Shown here: piece after piece, positions 8,165 through 16,811 of the stretch
Numbering within the stretch: the stretch's first letter is position 1
Layout of the letters: each line of letters starts with the position of its first letter
Source of the DNA: Brevibacillus reuszeri
Lineage (GTDB): Bacteria; Bacillota; Bacilli; Brevibacillales; Brevibacillaceae
Length of the DNA: 64,000 bases
Direction: 5' to 3'
NCBI RefSeq assembly: GCF_001187725.1
Contig: NZ_LGIQ01000009.1
Coordinates: 1,182,547-1,246,546, forward strand
The notes under the pieces: model-generated
What the model saw: only the letters and a program-made list of their open reading frames with translations
What the model was told of the DNA's origin: nothing
Database searches by the model: none
Position numbers and translations under genes: made by a program

Positions 8165-8353
8165 TTACACAAAAATTACAATCAGAATCATTACAAAAAC
8201 CGCTATTAGCAGCAAAAAAGCGCATGTTTTTACTAGAAAACGCAACAGGGCATTTGTCATTTTTCGTGCAAAGATCATGAGTAAATTGCAGACGAACATC
8301 AGGCCGATGGCCAGCAGGGAGATGTTCATCTTGGTCATAGGATCGATATACAT
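8165..8353 (-). CDS. Small two-segment membrane protein (YphE/DUF2768-like)
   Basis: A 62-residue protein with two hydrophobic helices (about 9-26 and 38-60) joined by a basic loop. Size, layout and position between gpsA and yphF match YphE of B. subtilis, a DUF2768 protein of unknown function. The start at 8353 gives a normal small membrane protein; in-frame extension to 8449 adds charged residues and no ribosome site. It is the first gene of a minus-strand run that continues with the two ferredoxins. Confidence 0.7.
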   Translation of the reverse strand: MYIDPMTKMNISLLAIGLMFVCNLLMIFARKMTNALLRFLVKTCAFLLLIAVFVMILIVIFV

Positions 8354-8489
8354 CTGGATTGCAGCATCCTTTGCATTTTTTGCTTCATTATACCATACTT
8401 CTCCAGCCTTCGTCTGACAGCGTTCGAACCTCCTTCTGGACATTCGCATAGACTATCGTGATGAAGAACGCCCAATGGAGGGATGGAAG

Positions 8490-8993
8490 TTGAGCAACAA
8501 ACCCAATAACCGGAAATGGCGGAATCCTTATGCTCCCATACCCAGCAAAAAGCTAAGTGAGCAGCAGGTGACAGATGTATCACTGGCTGTCACACCTAAA
8601 AAGCTGCTGCCAGCCGTAGACCTGCGATCATCGGTATCCAAAATGCGCACCAATATTAAAGGGATCAGCACAACGATCCGGCAGGTAGAAGAGACGATGG
8701 ATTCACTTTACGGTGCTATGGAGGTATTTGAAAATCTGGGAAAGCGCACGCCTGAGCCTGAACCTGCTGTAGCCGCTGAAAAGCCCACTTCCAAGCGAAA
8801 GGCTGCTGCAGAGCCCGAAAAAGAAAAGGTCGTCGAGCAAGCAAGTGATAAAGAAACAGGAGCGAGCAGCAACCCTTTAGCGAATATCGATATCGGTCAG
8901 CTCCTGGGACTTCTTCAATCTCCACTCGTGCAAAACTTGTTGAGTCAAACGGTTGGCAACAGCATCTCCAAGCAACGAAAAAAAGAGGGATGA
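8490..8993 (+). CDS. Uncharacterised soluble protein with charged linker
   Basis: I do not recognise this 167-residue protein. The N-terminal third is basic and rich in Asn/Pro/Lys. Residues about 50-80 (SVSKMRTNIKGISTTI and on) look like a coiled coil. Then comes a Pro/Ala/Glu/Lys-rich linker, and the C-terminus has a hydrophobic repeat-like stretch (GQLLGLLQSPLVQNLL). Such a build occurs in spore coat and small scaffold proteins, but this is only an analogy. The TTG at 8490 has GGAGGG seven bases upstream; an ATG at 8475 would lie inside that ribosome site. It is transcribed away from the DUF2768-ferredoxin operon. Confidence 0.75.
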   Translation: MSNKPNNRKWRNPYAPIPSKKLSEQQVTDVSLAVTPKKLLPAVDLRSSVSKMRTNIKGISTTIRQVEETMDSLYGAMEVFENLGKRTPEPEPAVAAEKPTSKRKAAAEPEKEKVVEQASDKETGASSNPLANIDIGQLLGLLQSPLVQNLLSQTVGNSISKQRKKEG

Positions 8994-9010
8994 GATCCCT
9001 CTTTTTTTCT
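8980..9010. terminator. Bidirectional terminator
   Basis: AGAGGGAT (8984-8991) pairs with ATCCCTCT (8995-9002) around a three-base loop, with A before and T after, so it can serve both strands. It overlaps the stop codon of the plus-strand gene. On the minus strand it could end the transcript from spoVIF. Confidence 0.88.
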
Positions 9011-9112
9011 TGGTTCTGTAGGTCAGCCATGTCCCTGTAGAGCCATGATTGTTCCTAGTCTTACTGTATGATCGTTTTCTCAGCAGGTAACGGGCATAAT
9101 CGCCCATTTCTC

Positions 9113-9370
9113 CTACTTCAAAAGCTTGGTTATGGATGACATGTCATGGATGCTAATTTCTTGATTGCGGAACATTTCAATGATCTTGTCTTCCTTTTCG
9201 GCAGTGATCTTCTTTCCGGTCAAAGCAGCAAGCGACTGAATAATTTGACGAAGCTTATCTTCGTCCTCAAAGTCACTTCGTTTTACTTGCCCTGCCAGCG
9301 TACGCAATTTTGCTTCATCCACTTGTTCACTGTCTTTTCCTTGCAGCTTTTTCAAAAAAAAGTTGTTCAT
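9113..9370 (-). CDS. spoVIF: Stage VI sporulation protein F
   Basis: An 85-residue protein of the SpoVIF family, which in B. subtilis (YjcC) is needed for coat assembly under GerE control. Family features seen: FFxKLQGK start, FEDEDKLRQIIQSLAAL and KKITAEKEDKIIEMF. It is acidic and helical with no membrane segment. GGAGAGAGG precedes the ATG. It lies downstream of gpsA, unlike yjcC in B. subtilis, so the call rests on sequence resemblance recalled from the family and not on position. Confidence 0.82.
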   Translation of the reverse strand: MNNFFLKKLQGKDSEQVDEAKLRTLAGQVKRSDFEDEDKLRQIIQSLAALTGKKITAEKEDKIIEMFRNQEISIHDMSSITKLLK

Positions 9371-9443
9371 ACCTCTCTCCTCCTGCTACCTAGGCTTTCA
9401 TCCTATGGTATGTGCAGGAGCCTAAATGTGTGAGGCCTAAAAA

Positions 9444-10472
9444 CTACGCTCCATTTGGATCAAGATAGCTCATCTCGAACGTTTTTCCTCTACGCATCAA
9501 TTCCTCCACGCCTTGGCGAGGATCTTTGCCTTCAAACAAAATGCCGTATAGCACAGTAGTAATCGGCATATCCACGCCCTCACGGCGAGCGAGGGCAAAA
9601 GCTGCGTTTGTCGTACGAACGCCCTCCACTACCATTCCCATGTGCTCCAGCACATCATCCAACTCTTTTCCTTGTCCTAGCAGATAGCCAGCACGCCAAT
9701 TCCGGCTGTGCTTACTCGTACATGTGGCAATTAAATCTCCCACACCTGCGAGCCCTGCAAAGGTTGGCGGCATTGCACCCAGCTTCATTCCGAGACGACT
9801 GATTTCAGCTAAACCTCTGGTCAACAGGGCTGCTTTGGCATTATCGCCGTATCCTAGACCATCGGACATCCCTGCTCCGAGTGCAATAATATTTTTTAAC
9901 GCACCAGCAATCTCAGCACCAACCAGGTCTGGATTGGTGTAGACGCGGAAATTGGCGTTCATTAACAAATCTTGAGATCGAAGCATACTTTCTCCAGATT
10001 CAGAGGCTATTACCACCGTAGTTGGCTGGCGAAGAACTACTTCTTCAGCATGACTTGGTCCGGACAAAACAGCCAGTCTAGACGAAATGGCTACTGGAAC
10101 TTCTTCCATGATTACCTCGGACATCCGTTTCAGACTCTCCAGCTCGAAGCCTTTTGTCGCATGAATCAACAATACTTCGGGGTCTAAAAACGGCACCAGC
10201 TGCCGACAAATTTGTCGCATCGCATGAGACGGCACAGCCAACAGAACGATCGGCTTGCCTGTTACTGCACTCTCCAAATCCGTGCTTGCTACAATATGAG
10301 TGGAAAGCTCCACATCCGGCAAATATTTTTCATTCACATGCTTGGTATTGATCTGATCGGCGAGCTTTGGATCACGTACCCAAATCGTCACGTGATGCCC
10401 ATTATCCGCCAAAACAGAAGCGAGTGCTGTTCCCCAACTACCAGCACCAATCACGGTCACGTTTTTCTTCAA
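9444..10472 (-). CDS. gpsA: NAD(P)-dependent glycerol-3-phosphate dehydrogenase
   Basis: Reduces dihydroxyacetone phosphate to sn-glycerol 3-phosphate for phospholipid synthesis. The 342-residue protein starts with the Rossmann motif VIGAGSWGTALA and contains the catalytic lysine region of GALKNIIALGAG and GYGDNAKAAL. TTG at 10472 is the likely start: GGAGGGGG lies five bases upstream, and ten residues of the longer frame are not conserved in the family. It lies just after plsY, which uses its product, and after der, as in B. subtilis. Confidence 0.97.
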   Translation of the reverse strand: MKKNVTVIGAGSWGTALASVLADNGHHVTIWVRDPKLADQINTKHVNEKYLPDVELSTHIVASTDLESAVTGKPIVLLAVPSHAMRQICRQLVPFLDPEVLLIHATKGFELESLKRMSEVIMEEVPVAISSRLAVLSGPSHAEEVVLRQPTTVVIASESGESMLRSQDLLMNANFRVYTNPDLVGAEIAGALKNIIALGAGMSDGLGYGDNAKAALLTRGLAEISRLGMKLGAMPPTFAGLAGVGDLIATCTSKHSRNWRAGYLLGQGKELDDVLEHMGMVVEGVRTTNAAFALARREGVDMPITTVLYGILFEGKDPRQGVEELMRRGKTFEMSYLDPNGA

Positions 10473-10529
10473 TACGTCCCCCTCCACTTTTCCAAAATCC
10501 ATTCCACAAAGATTATCTGATTCGTAATG

Positions 10530-11132
10530 CTATCCCAGTTTACGCTGAGATTTATCTCCTAGTTTACGCTCATTTCCTGAAAGAAGATTTCGGATATTAT
10601 TATAATGACGAACATAAGCAAAAATAGCGATGACCAAGCTCGTCCAAAAAAAGGCGATCGGTTTGTCCAAAAAGAACAGGGAAACAGGAATCGCTGTTAC
10701 CAAGACCATGGAACCCAAAGATACATAACGGGTAACAGCAATAACGAGCACAGCCAGGACAGCTCCAATTAAAAAGGCCAGGGGAGAAAAGCCCAGCACC
10801 ACGCCGAGTGTGGTTGCTATGCCCTTTCCCCCGCGAAAACCGAAATAAATAGGCCAATTGTGACCCGCAATAACGAAAAGGCCAGCTACAGCATAAGCAG
10901 TAGGGTCTCCTGTCATCAAATGCGTGATCCCCATCGCCACTAAGCCTTTTATCGCGTCAAGAACAAGTACAGCGATGCCTGGTCCTTTCCCCAGTACACG
11001 TAGTGTGTTGGTGGCACCCGCGTTTCCACTGCCATGTGAGCGAATGTCAATCCCAGCAACTTTTTTGGCGATGAGATAGCTAAAACTGATGGACCCGATC
11101 AGATAGCTGATTACCCAAGACAGTAACACCAT
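10530..11132 (-). CDS. plsY: Acyl-phosphate:glycerol-3-phosphate acyltransferase
   Basis: Integral membrane enzyme that acylates position 1 of glycerol 3-phosphate using acyl phosphate. The 200-residue protein has five hydrophobic segments and the three family motifs: GSGNAGATNTLR, GHNWPIYFGFRGGKGIAT and the conserved end region with RHYNNIRNL. GGGAGG precedes the ATG. The gene lies between der and gpsA; gpsA supplies its substrate, so the pair forms a phosphatidic acid module. Confidence 0.96.
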   Translation of the reverse strand: MVLLSWVISYLIGSISFSYLIAKKVAGIDIRSHGSGNAGATNTLRVLGKGPGIAVLVLDAIKGLVAMGITHLMTGDPTAYAVAGLFVIAGHNWPIYFGFRGGKGIATTLGVVLGFSPLAFLIGAVLAVLVIAVTRYVSLGSMVLVTAIPVSLFFLDKPIAFFWTSLVIAIFAYVRHYNNIRNLLSGNERKLGDKSQRKLG

Positions 11133-11147
11133 GGCGGTTTTTCCTCC

Positions 11148-12461
11148 CTACGTTTTCTTCCGCGTCCAGATTCGAACAGGTGTGCCTTCGAAAACAAATG
11201 CCTCACGTATTTTGTTCTCTATGTATCGTTCATAGGAGAAGTGCATCAGCTCTGGATCGTTTACAAACAAAATAAACGTCGGAGGTTTTACAGTTGCCTG
11301 TGTAACGTAGTTGATCTTCAAGCGTTTTCCTCTGTCAGACGGCGGTGGTGTCCGGACGGTTGCATCTGTCACCAGATCATTAAGAACAGATGTCGGTACA
11401 CGCATGGCATGCGCCTGGGAAACATCATTTACTTTCGGCAAAATTGTGTGCACGCGCTGCTTCGATTTTGCGGATACGTACATGATTGGAGCGTAATCCA
11501 GGTATTTAAACTCTTCGCGAATCAATTCAGTGAAGCGCTGCATGGTCTTGTCGTCTTTTTCTATTGCATCCCATTTATTGACCACAATAATTACACCACG
11601 ACCAGCTTCATGCGCATAGCCTGCAATCTTTTTATCCTGCTCAATAATGCCTTCTTCCCCATTAAGTACCACGAGGACAACATCTGAGTCTTCAATGGAG
11701 CGCATCGCACGCATAACGCTGTACTTTTCGGTGTTCTCATACACTTTCCCGCGCTTGCGCATCCCGGCGGTATCAACCAGGATATAGCTTTGTCCATCTC
11801 GCTCAAACGGCGTATCTATCGCATCGCGTGTCGTTCCGGCGACATCACTTACGATTACGCGCTCTTCACCCAGAATCGCATTTGTCAGGGAAGACTTGCC
11901 CACATTCGGACGGCCAATAATGGATACACGGATCGTATCATCTTTGTTCTCTTCATCATCTTCGGAAGGAAAATGCAGAACTACTTCTTCCAGCATGTCA
12001 CCTAGCCCAAGACCATGGCTTCCGGAGATTGGAAACGGCTCGCCCAATCCCAAGGAATAGAAATCGTAAATATCTGCGCGCATTTCTGGGTTGTCCGCTT
12101 TATTGACGGCGAGGACGATTGGTTTACCTGTACGGTTGAGCATCCGTGCCAGCTCCATATCCGCATCAGTCACACCTGTACGGCTGTCCGCGATCATAAT
12201 GATTACTGTTGCTTCATCAATCGCAAGTTCAGCTTGATAACGCATTTGCGTAAGTATTTCGTCGGTCTCGCCAAATTCAATCCCGCCCGTATCAATCACA
12301 TGAAAGGTATGGGTCAACCATTCCCCTTTGCCGTAAAGGCGGTCACGGGTTACTCCCGGCATGTCCTCCACGATGGCGACACGTTCGCCGATTAATCTGT
12401 TAAAAATCGTGGACTTGCCCACGTTGGGTCTCCCCACAATGGCTACCACTGGTAATCCCAT
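11148..12461 (-). CDS. der: Ribosome biogenesis GTPase Der
   Basis: Double-GTPase needed for 50S subunit maturation (also called EngA, YphC). The 437-residue protein has two G domains, each with a P-loop GRPNVGKS (near residues 10 and 180), switch DTGG / DTAGM and NKAD / NKWD, followed by the KH-like C-terminal domain ending in PVRIWTRKK. The ATG at 12461 starts MGLPVVAIVGRP; upstream TTG codons are less likely. The order with gpsA matches B. subtilis. Confidence 0.98.
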   Translation of the reverse strand: MGLPVVAIVGRPNVGKSTIFNRLIGERVAIVEDMPGVTRDRLYGKGEWLTHTFHVIDTGGIEFGETDEILTQMRYQAELAIDEATVIIMIADSRTGVTDADMELARMLNRTGKPIVLAVNKADNPEMRADIYDFYSLGLGEPFPISGSHGLGLGDMLEEVVLHFPSEDDEENKDDTIRVSIIGRPNVGKSSLTNAILGEERVIVSDVAGTTRDAIDTPFERDGQSYILVDTAGMRKRGKVYENTEKYSVMRAMRSIEDSDVVLVVLNGEEGIIEQDKKIAGYAHEAGRGVIIVVNKWDAIEKDDKTMQRFTELIREEFKYLDYAPIMYVSAKSKQRVHTILPKVNDVSQAHAMRVPTSVLNDLVTDATVRTPPPSDRGKRLKINYVTQATVKPPTFILFVNDPELMHFSYERYIENKIREAFVFEGTPVRIWTRKKT

Positions 12462-12515
12462 AATCAACAACACTCTCTCTCATTTTACGTTTTGACTTGC
12501 TAATCATACCATACA

Positions 12516-12698
12516 CTACTTATGCCGAACAATGATAAGGGTATCCTCGTTGATCTCATGAACCATCGCATCCATTATTTTTTCCAGAGTGAATGCCGTT
12601 TGCTGCATGCGCTCTTTGTTTGGCTCTATAAAAATCGGAGCACCACCAGCGATGCTCGCCTTGTCCACCGTAATCACCGCCAAGATTTGACTCGTCAT
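12516..12698 (-). CDS. Small partner protein of YIEGIA family (capping subunit)
   Basis: A 60-residue protein of alpha/beta composition, without membrane segments. Its size and place right after the YIEGIA-protein gene (12 bases apart) match the small family annotated as the capping complex subunit for YIEGIA. That name is established nomenclature; no biochemical role is known to me. ATG at 12698 has AGGAGG eight bases upstream; a GTG three codons earlier would overlap the ribosome site. Confidence 0.7.
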   Translation of the reverse strand: MTSQILAVITVDKASIAGGAPIFIEPNKERMQQTAFTLEKIMDAMVHEINEDTLIIVRHK

Positions 12699-12710
12699 GT
12701 TCGCCACCTC

Positions 12711-13610
12711 CTAGTACAAGGCTTTCGTCTTTTCTGGCATCCGGAAGACACTCTCTAAGATCGGAACCGCTTCAATCACTGTTTTTGCTCGGTCGTAATC
12801 CTTGACTTGTGGCAGCAAAAAGACTCCAAGTCTTCCGGAGTGCATATCCCTTTTTACCAGAGGAGTCAGAGAGGGCTCGCCTGTATCGGTGTATACCCCC
12901 AGCTGTGTAGCTACATCATGCAAAATCGCTTGACGTTGACCGGGATGCGCGATCGTTACCTTGGCGTTTGCGTCTTTAGGAACCAGTATAAATGCCATTC
13001 CTTGCTCAGCGATTACTTGCCTGGCATCCTGGAGTCCTACGTTCATAATGTAAATATCACCGGCGTACAAATCTCTTCCCTCAACCCTAAGCTCCGCTGG
13101 CTCTACCTCAACGATAAGCGAAAGCGTTTTTCCGGAACGAAGCTTGCGGGAGATGATTAAGGCAATCACCCCAGCGATTATCCCTCCCCACCAATGAAAC
13201 AAAATGGTGGCTGTCGTCGCTACCAGTGAAGTGAAGATCACCATGTAATTACGTCCTTCAAACACCATAGCGATTCCCTCGATGTACGGCCCACCTCGGG
13301 GAACAAGCTCTTGTTTGTCAATCTCAGATAGAGTCGTCCGCTCCATATTGCGAACATCGCGAAATTGCTGTGCTGCTACGGTCAAGAATGTCACCGCTGT
13401 ATAGTTTTCTTTTAACAGAGCCGGTATAGCCAACGCGCCTAATGCAGAAGCAATCACGCCAAGCGAGACATGTATGATTTTTCCGTGCGGATAGGTTGGA
13501 TATTGGCGATAATCGGTACGCAGTAGGTGAATCCGACACAATATCCCGAAGATGAATCCCAGTGTTATCGGAAAAACAAATTCATTTGCAAGAAGCTGTT
13601 TGAGCAACAA
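12711..13610 (-). CDS. YIEGIA family sporulation membrane protein (YphB-like)
   Basis: A 299-residue membrane protein carrying the diagnostic motif GGPYIEGIA at about residues 106-114. Hydrophobic segments lie near residues 10-28, 48-66 and 120-150. A soluble C-terminal domain of about 150 residues follows. Family members occur in endospore formers, and B. subtilis YphB occupies the same place between yphA and der. The start is TTG at 13610 behind an AGGTGA that also contains the stop of the upstream gene, so the two are probably coupled. Role in sporulation is inferred. Confidence 0.8.
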   Translation of the reverse strand: MLLKQLLANEFVFPITLGFIFGILCRIHLLRTDYRQYPTYPHGKIIHVSLGVIASALGALAIPALLKENYTAVTFLTVAAQQFRDVRNMERTTLSEIDKQELVPRGGPYIEGIAMVFEGRNYMVIFTSLVATTATILFHWWGGIIAGVIALIISRKLRSGKTLSLIVEVEPAELRVEGRDLYAGDIYIMNVGLQDARQVIAEQGMAFILVPKDANAKVTIAHPGQRQAILHDVATQLGVYTDTGEPSLTPLVKRDMHSGRLGVFLLPQVKDYDRAKTVIEAVPILESVFRMPEKTKALY

Positions 13611-13613
13611 TCA

Positions 13614-14249
13614 TCACCTGCCAGCATCTGAATGGGAAGACTCCGGCTCTTTGTTCCGAAACACCCGCCGGATCACAGACCAAATGAGAACGACTACTCC
13701 AAGCAACATAATGCCACTCCACAAGAAATCCTGAGCAAAATCAGTCCCGAGTACACATGCCCCTGACAGCTTCCAGAAGTAAAAAGTGTGCAAAATGTCA
13801 GTAGCAGTAAGGGCAAAAATCAGCTGAAAAAGCTGTGCCGCACTCTGGCGACACATAGCAAAGGTCGCGATTACGGCAATAACGGGGACAATAATTCGCT
13901 CATCCCAGAACAACAAAATGGGATCTGTGAAAAATAACCACCGTAGCCAAACCAGCAAAATCGCTGTAGCCATTGCTCCCAGCAGATGCAGCCTCCGTCT
14001 TTCTTTGCCCAGCCGAGTGTAGAGAACAACGCTCACAAGCAGTGGCAGAATGGTTCCGCTGAGACTTACGTGAACAGGAGCAAAATAGAGCTTCCAGCTG
14101 ACAAACGAACAAACCAGAAAAGCCGCGAGTACAGCTAGCATGTTTCTACGCTGTATTCTCACCTCTCGCAGCAGCGTATCATAGCTCCCCATCCAGACAA
14201 GGCAAAGCAGAGACCATTGAAAGAGAATCGCAATGGTTCCCTCGTTCAT
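13614..14249 (-). CDS. Multi-pass membrane protein (YphA-like)
   Basis: A 211-residue protein with about six hydrophobic segments, of unknown function. It holds the place of yphA, upstream of yphB and der, and its size fits YphA of B. subtilis. ATG at 14249 has GAGGAG six bases upstream; an ATG two codons earlier would leave no spacing. It is probably the first gene of a yphA-YIEGIA-cap unit. I cannot name a conserved catalytic motif. Confidence 0.72.
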   Translation of the reverse strand: MNEGTIAILFQWSLLCLVWMGSYDTLLREVRIQRRNMLAVLAAFLVCSFVSWKLYFAPVHVSLSGTILPLLVSVVLYTRLGKERRRLHLLGAMATAILLVWLRWLFFTDPILLFWDERIIVPVIAVIATFAMCRQSAAQLFQLIFALTATDILHTFYFWKLSGACVLGTDFAQDFLWSGIMLLGVVVLIWSVIRRVFRNKEPESSHSDAGR

Positions 14250-14305
14250 GTTCATCTCCTCAAAATGTGGTTGTCTCCCCAAAGTATGCCTCAAGCGTTA
14301 CTCTT

Positions 14306-15391
14306 TCATGAATCAGTTGCTCGATCAAAAACTCTTTGCGCAAGAATCTCCAGATCGATCCCACGTAATCGTGCCTGATAAGCTGCTTTTCCGCAAACGA
14401 ATACAGGTATCCGCGGACAGTCTGCAATTCTGGTCACGCCTAGCGCGGTCATCCCTACTTTCAACTCATGATGCCATTCATCTACAGCAGTCAGGCAGTC
14501 CTCCAGAGAGCTTGTCTGCACCAAACGAAGCATTTCTCCTGCGATACCTGTTGCTGAAGCACCCAGCACGAGTGCTTTTAGGACATCCAATCCGTGACGA
14601 ACCCCTCCTGTAGCCATGATCGCCACGTTTGCCTGGCTTTTTGACTGGCTAAAGGATTCTGCTTCCAGCAAGCTTTCGACCGTCGTTAGTCCCCAATTCT
14701 CGTACATTGCCAACGGTTTTTGACTACGTCTGTTCTCGACTTTGGCGAAATTAGTGCCCCCTACTCCCCCAACATCGATGATTGAGATGCCGATATGGTT
14801 CAGCTTTTCAATCGTTTCTTTTGCCATACCAAAGCCGACTTCCTTGACCATTACTGGCACATCCAGACTCTCTTTCATCGCTTGAATATTCTCGATGTAT
14901 CCACGAAAATCTCTGTCTCCTTCTGGCATGAGCAGCTCTTGCATCACATTCAAATGAATTTGCAAACCGTCCGCATCGAGCATGTCAACCGCTGCCTGTG
15001 CCTGCTCGACAGTTGCTTCTGCACCAACATTGGCGAACACAATTCCATTTGGATGCTCCTTGCGCACAATCCGATAGCTGTCTGCGACTCCGGGATCTCG
15101 TAGCGCTGCCATCTGCGATCCTACCGCCATTGCCAAATGTTTCTCACGTGCAATGATCGCCAGCTTTCGATTAATTTCCGTCGTTGCTTCTGCCCCTCCC
15201 GTCATGGCGTTGATGATAATAGGAGATGCAAGCCGAAAGGAGCCAAGATCTGTAGCAAGGCTGACGTCATGATACCCGATATTGGGCAAACTATTAGGAA
15301 CAAAGCTGACCTCATCAAAGCTGTTAAAAGGTTGATCTGTCGTCTCCAGCGCATGTCGTATATGGTCTAGCTTTCTTGTAGATCGATCCAT
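14306..15391 (-). CDS. fni: Isopentenyl-diphosphate delta-isomerase, type 2
   Basis: FMN- and NADPH-dependent isomerase interconverting isopentenyl and dimethylallyl diphosphate, feeding menaquinone and undecaprenol synthesis. The 361-residue TIM-barrel protein shows RKLDHIR at the start, NAMTGGA, the flavin site stretch DVGGVGGTNFAKVE and ATGGVRHGLDVLKAL. AGGGGAGG lies seven bases before the ATG. It sits behind a terminator that ends the S1-protein gene, as ypgA follows ypfD in B. subtilis. Confidence 0.96.
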   Translation of the reverse strand: MDRSTRKLDHIRHALETTDQPFNSFDEVSFVPNSLPNIGYHDVSLATDLGSFRLASPIIINAMTGGAEATTEINRKLAIIAREKHLAMAVGSQMAALRDPGVADSYRIVRKEHPNGIVFANVGAEATVEQAQAAVDMLDADGLQIHLNVMQELLMPEGDRDFRGYIENIQAMKESLDVPVMVKEVGFGMAKETIEKLNHIGISIIDVGGVGGTNFAKVENRRSQKPLAMYENWGLTTVESLLEAESFSQSKSQANVAIMATGGVRHGLDVLKALVLGASATGIAGEMLRLVQTSSLEDCLTAVDEWHHELKVGMTALGVTRIADCPRIPVFVCGKAAYQARLRGIDLEILAQRVFDRATDS

Positions 15392-15415
15392 GTCTATGCC
15401 TCCCCTGCAAGTAGA

Positions 15416-15445
15416 AAAAGGGATACGCATCAGAGCGTATCCCCA
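15416..15445 (-). terminator. Terminator after S1-domain gene
   Basis: GGGATACGC (15420-15428) pairs with GCGTATCCC (15435-15443); five T follow on the minus strand. It lies between the S1-protein gene and fni. Confidence 0.9.
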
Positions 15446-15463
15446 GGCTTTCCACATACTACC

Positions 15464-16636
15464 TTACTTGAACTTATCTTTCAGATCAGCGAACAGTTCT
15501 CCAAGTGTTACACCCATCGGTTGGTTGTTTTCTTGTTGGAATTGTTGCTGTTCACGTTTGCTTGCGCGCTCTGCCTGCTCTTCGCGATCTTCTTCAACGG
15601 CGCGAATGCTCAAGCTGATTCGCTGTTCAGCAGGCACTACATCCAGGATTTTCACCTGAACTTCTTGGCCTTCCTTCAGCACCTCACCTGGAGTGTTCAC
15701 ACGGCGATTCGCGATTTGGGAAATATGCACCAGACCTTCGATTCCAGGAGCCACTTCTACGAAGGCGCCAAACGTAACCAGACGTTTTACTGTTCCTGTT
15801 ACAATGGAGCCTGCTTTGAATTCTTCTGCTACCTTCGCCCATGGACCAGCCTGGGTTTCCTTGATGCTCAGTCCGATACGCTCATTTTCGCGGTCTACTT
15901 TCAGTACCTTAACCTGTACCTTGTCGCCTTCTTTCACGACATCTGAAGGTTTGTCTACACGGTTCCACGCCAATTCTGATACGTGAACCAAGCCATCAAC
16001 TCCGCCGATATCCACAAATACACCGAAGTCAGTCATGCGCTGAACAGTTCCTTCCAGAACTTGACCTGGCTGGATTTTGTCCAGAATGGATTGTTTCTTC
16101 ACTTTTACTTCATCATCCAGTACAGCTTTGTGGGAGAGGATGACCTTGTTCTTTTCCTTATCCATCTCTACTACTTTCAAAGTCAGCGCTTTGCCTTTGT
16201 AGTCCGAGAAGTCTTCTACAAAGTGGCGCTCAACCATAGATGCCGGAATGAAACCGCGAACACCTACGTCAACAACCAGACCGCCTTTTACTACTTCTTT
16301 GACAGTCGCTTCGATGATTTCACCAGCTTGCATTTTTTTCTCCAAATCAGCCCAGGAAGATTCCATCGCTACCGCTTTTTTGGAGACAACGAGCTCTTCT
16401 TTCTCGTCATTGAGCTTGATTACTTTTACTTCAAATGTGTCGCCTACAGCTACTTCATCGGAAACTTTCTCAACATGCAGAGGAGAAAGCTCACTGATTG
16501 GGATCAGGCCATCGTATTTGTAACCCACATCAACAAGCGCTTGTTTGTCTTCCACCTTCGTAACAGTCGCTTTTACTACATCCCCTACGGAAACCGTTGT
16601 TGCATCAGTTAAGCTTACGTTTGTTTCTTCCATCAT
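15464..16636 (-). CDS. ypfD: S1 RNA-binding domain protein (YpfD, ribosomal S1 homologue)
   Basis: A 390-residue protein with four S1 repeats, beginning near residues 16, 101, 187 and 272; each has the GxVxxxxxFGAFV-type core (for example TVQRMTDFGVFVDIGG). Low-GC Gram-positive members have four repeats instead of six and are not stable 30S proteins, so a looser role in mRNA binding is likely. ATG at 16636 follows AAGGAGG by eight bases. The 175-base gap upstream contains a hairpin (16730-16755) without a T tail, possibly a leader structure. The gene follows cmk-plsC, as rpsA follows cmk in many bacteria. Confidence 0.93.
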   Translation of the reverse strand: MMEETNVSLTDATTVSVGDVVKATVTKVEDKQALVDVGYKYDGLIPISELSPLHVEKVSDEVAVGDTFEVKVIKLNDEKEELVVSKKAVAMESSWADLEKKMQAGEIIEATVKEVVKGGLVVDVGVRGFIPASMVERHFVEDFSDYKGKALTLKVVEMDKEKNKVILSHKAVLDDEVKVKKQSILDKIQPGQVLEGTVQRMTDFGVFVDIGGVDGLVHVSELAWNRVDKPSDVVKEGDKVQVKVLKVDRENERIGLSIKETQAGPWAKVAEEFKAGSIVTGTVKRLVTFGAFVEVAPGIEGLVHISQIANRRVNTPGEVLKEGQEVQVKILDVVPAEQRISLSIRAVEEDREEQAERASKREQQQFQQENNQPMGVTLGELFADLKDKFK

Positions 16637-16811
16637 CCAAAAGACCTCCTTAATACCATCCAGTCCCAGACTATCTATGTACAGGTTAGCATCAACCTCA
16701 TTACACGAAGGCGGGAGCATGTATATTTTTAACTGCTGCCCGAGAGCCGCAGTTAGCCTTAACGAAGCCAGTAAGTTCCAGCTTAAGTTAGTATTCTTCC
16801 CTTTGCCAATT

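Noticed and set aside
16730..16755. Hairpin between plsC and ypfD as a terminator
   Set aside because: There is no T run after it on either strand; at most a leader structure.
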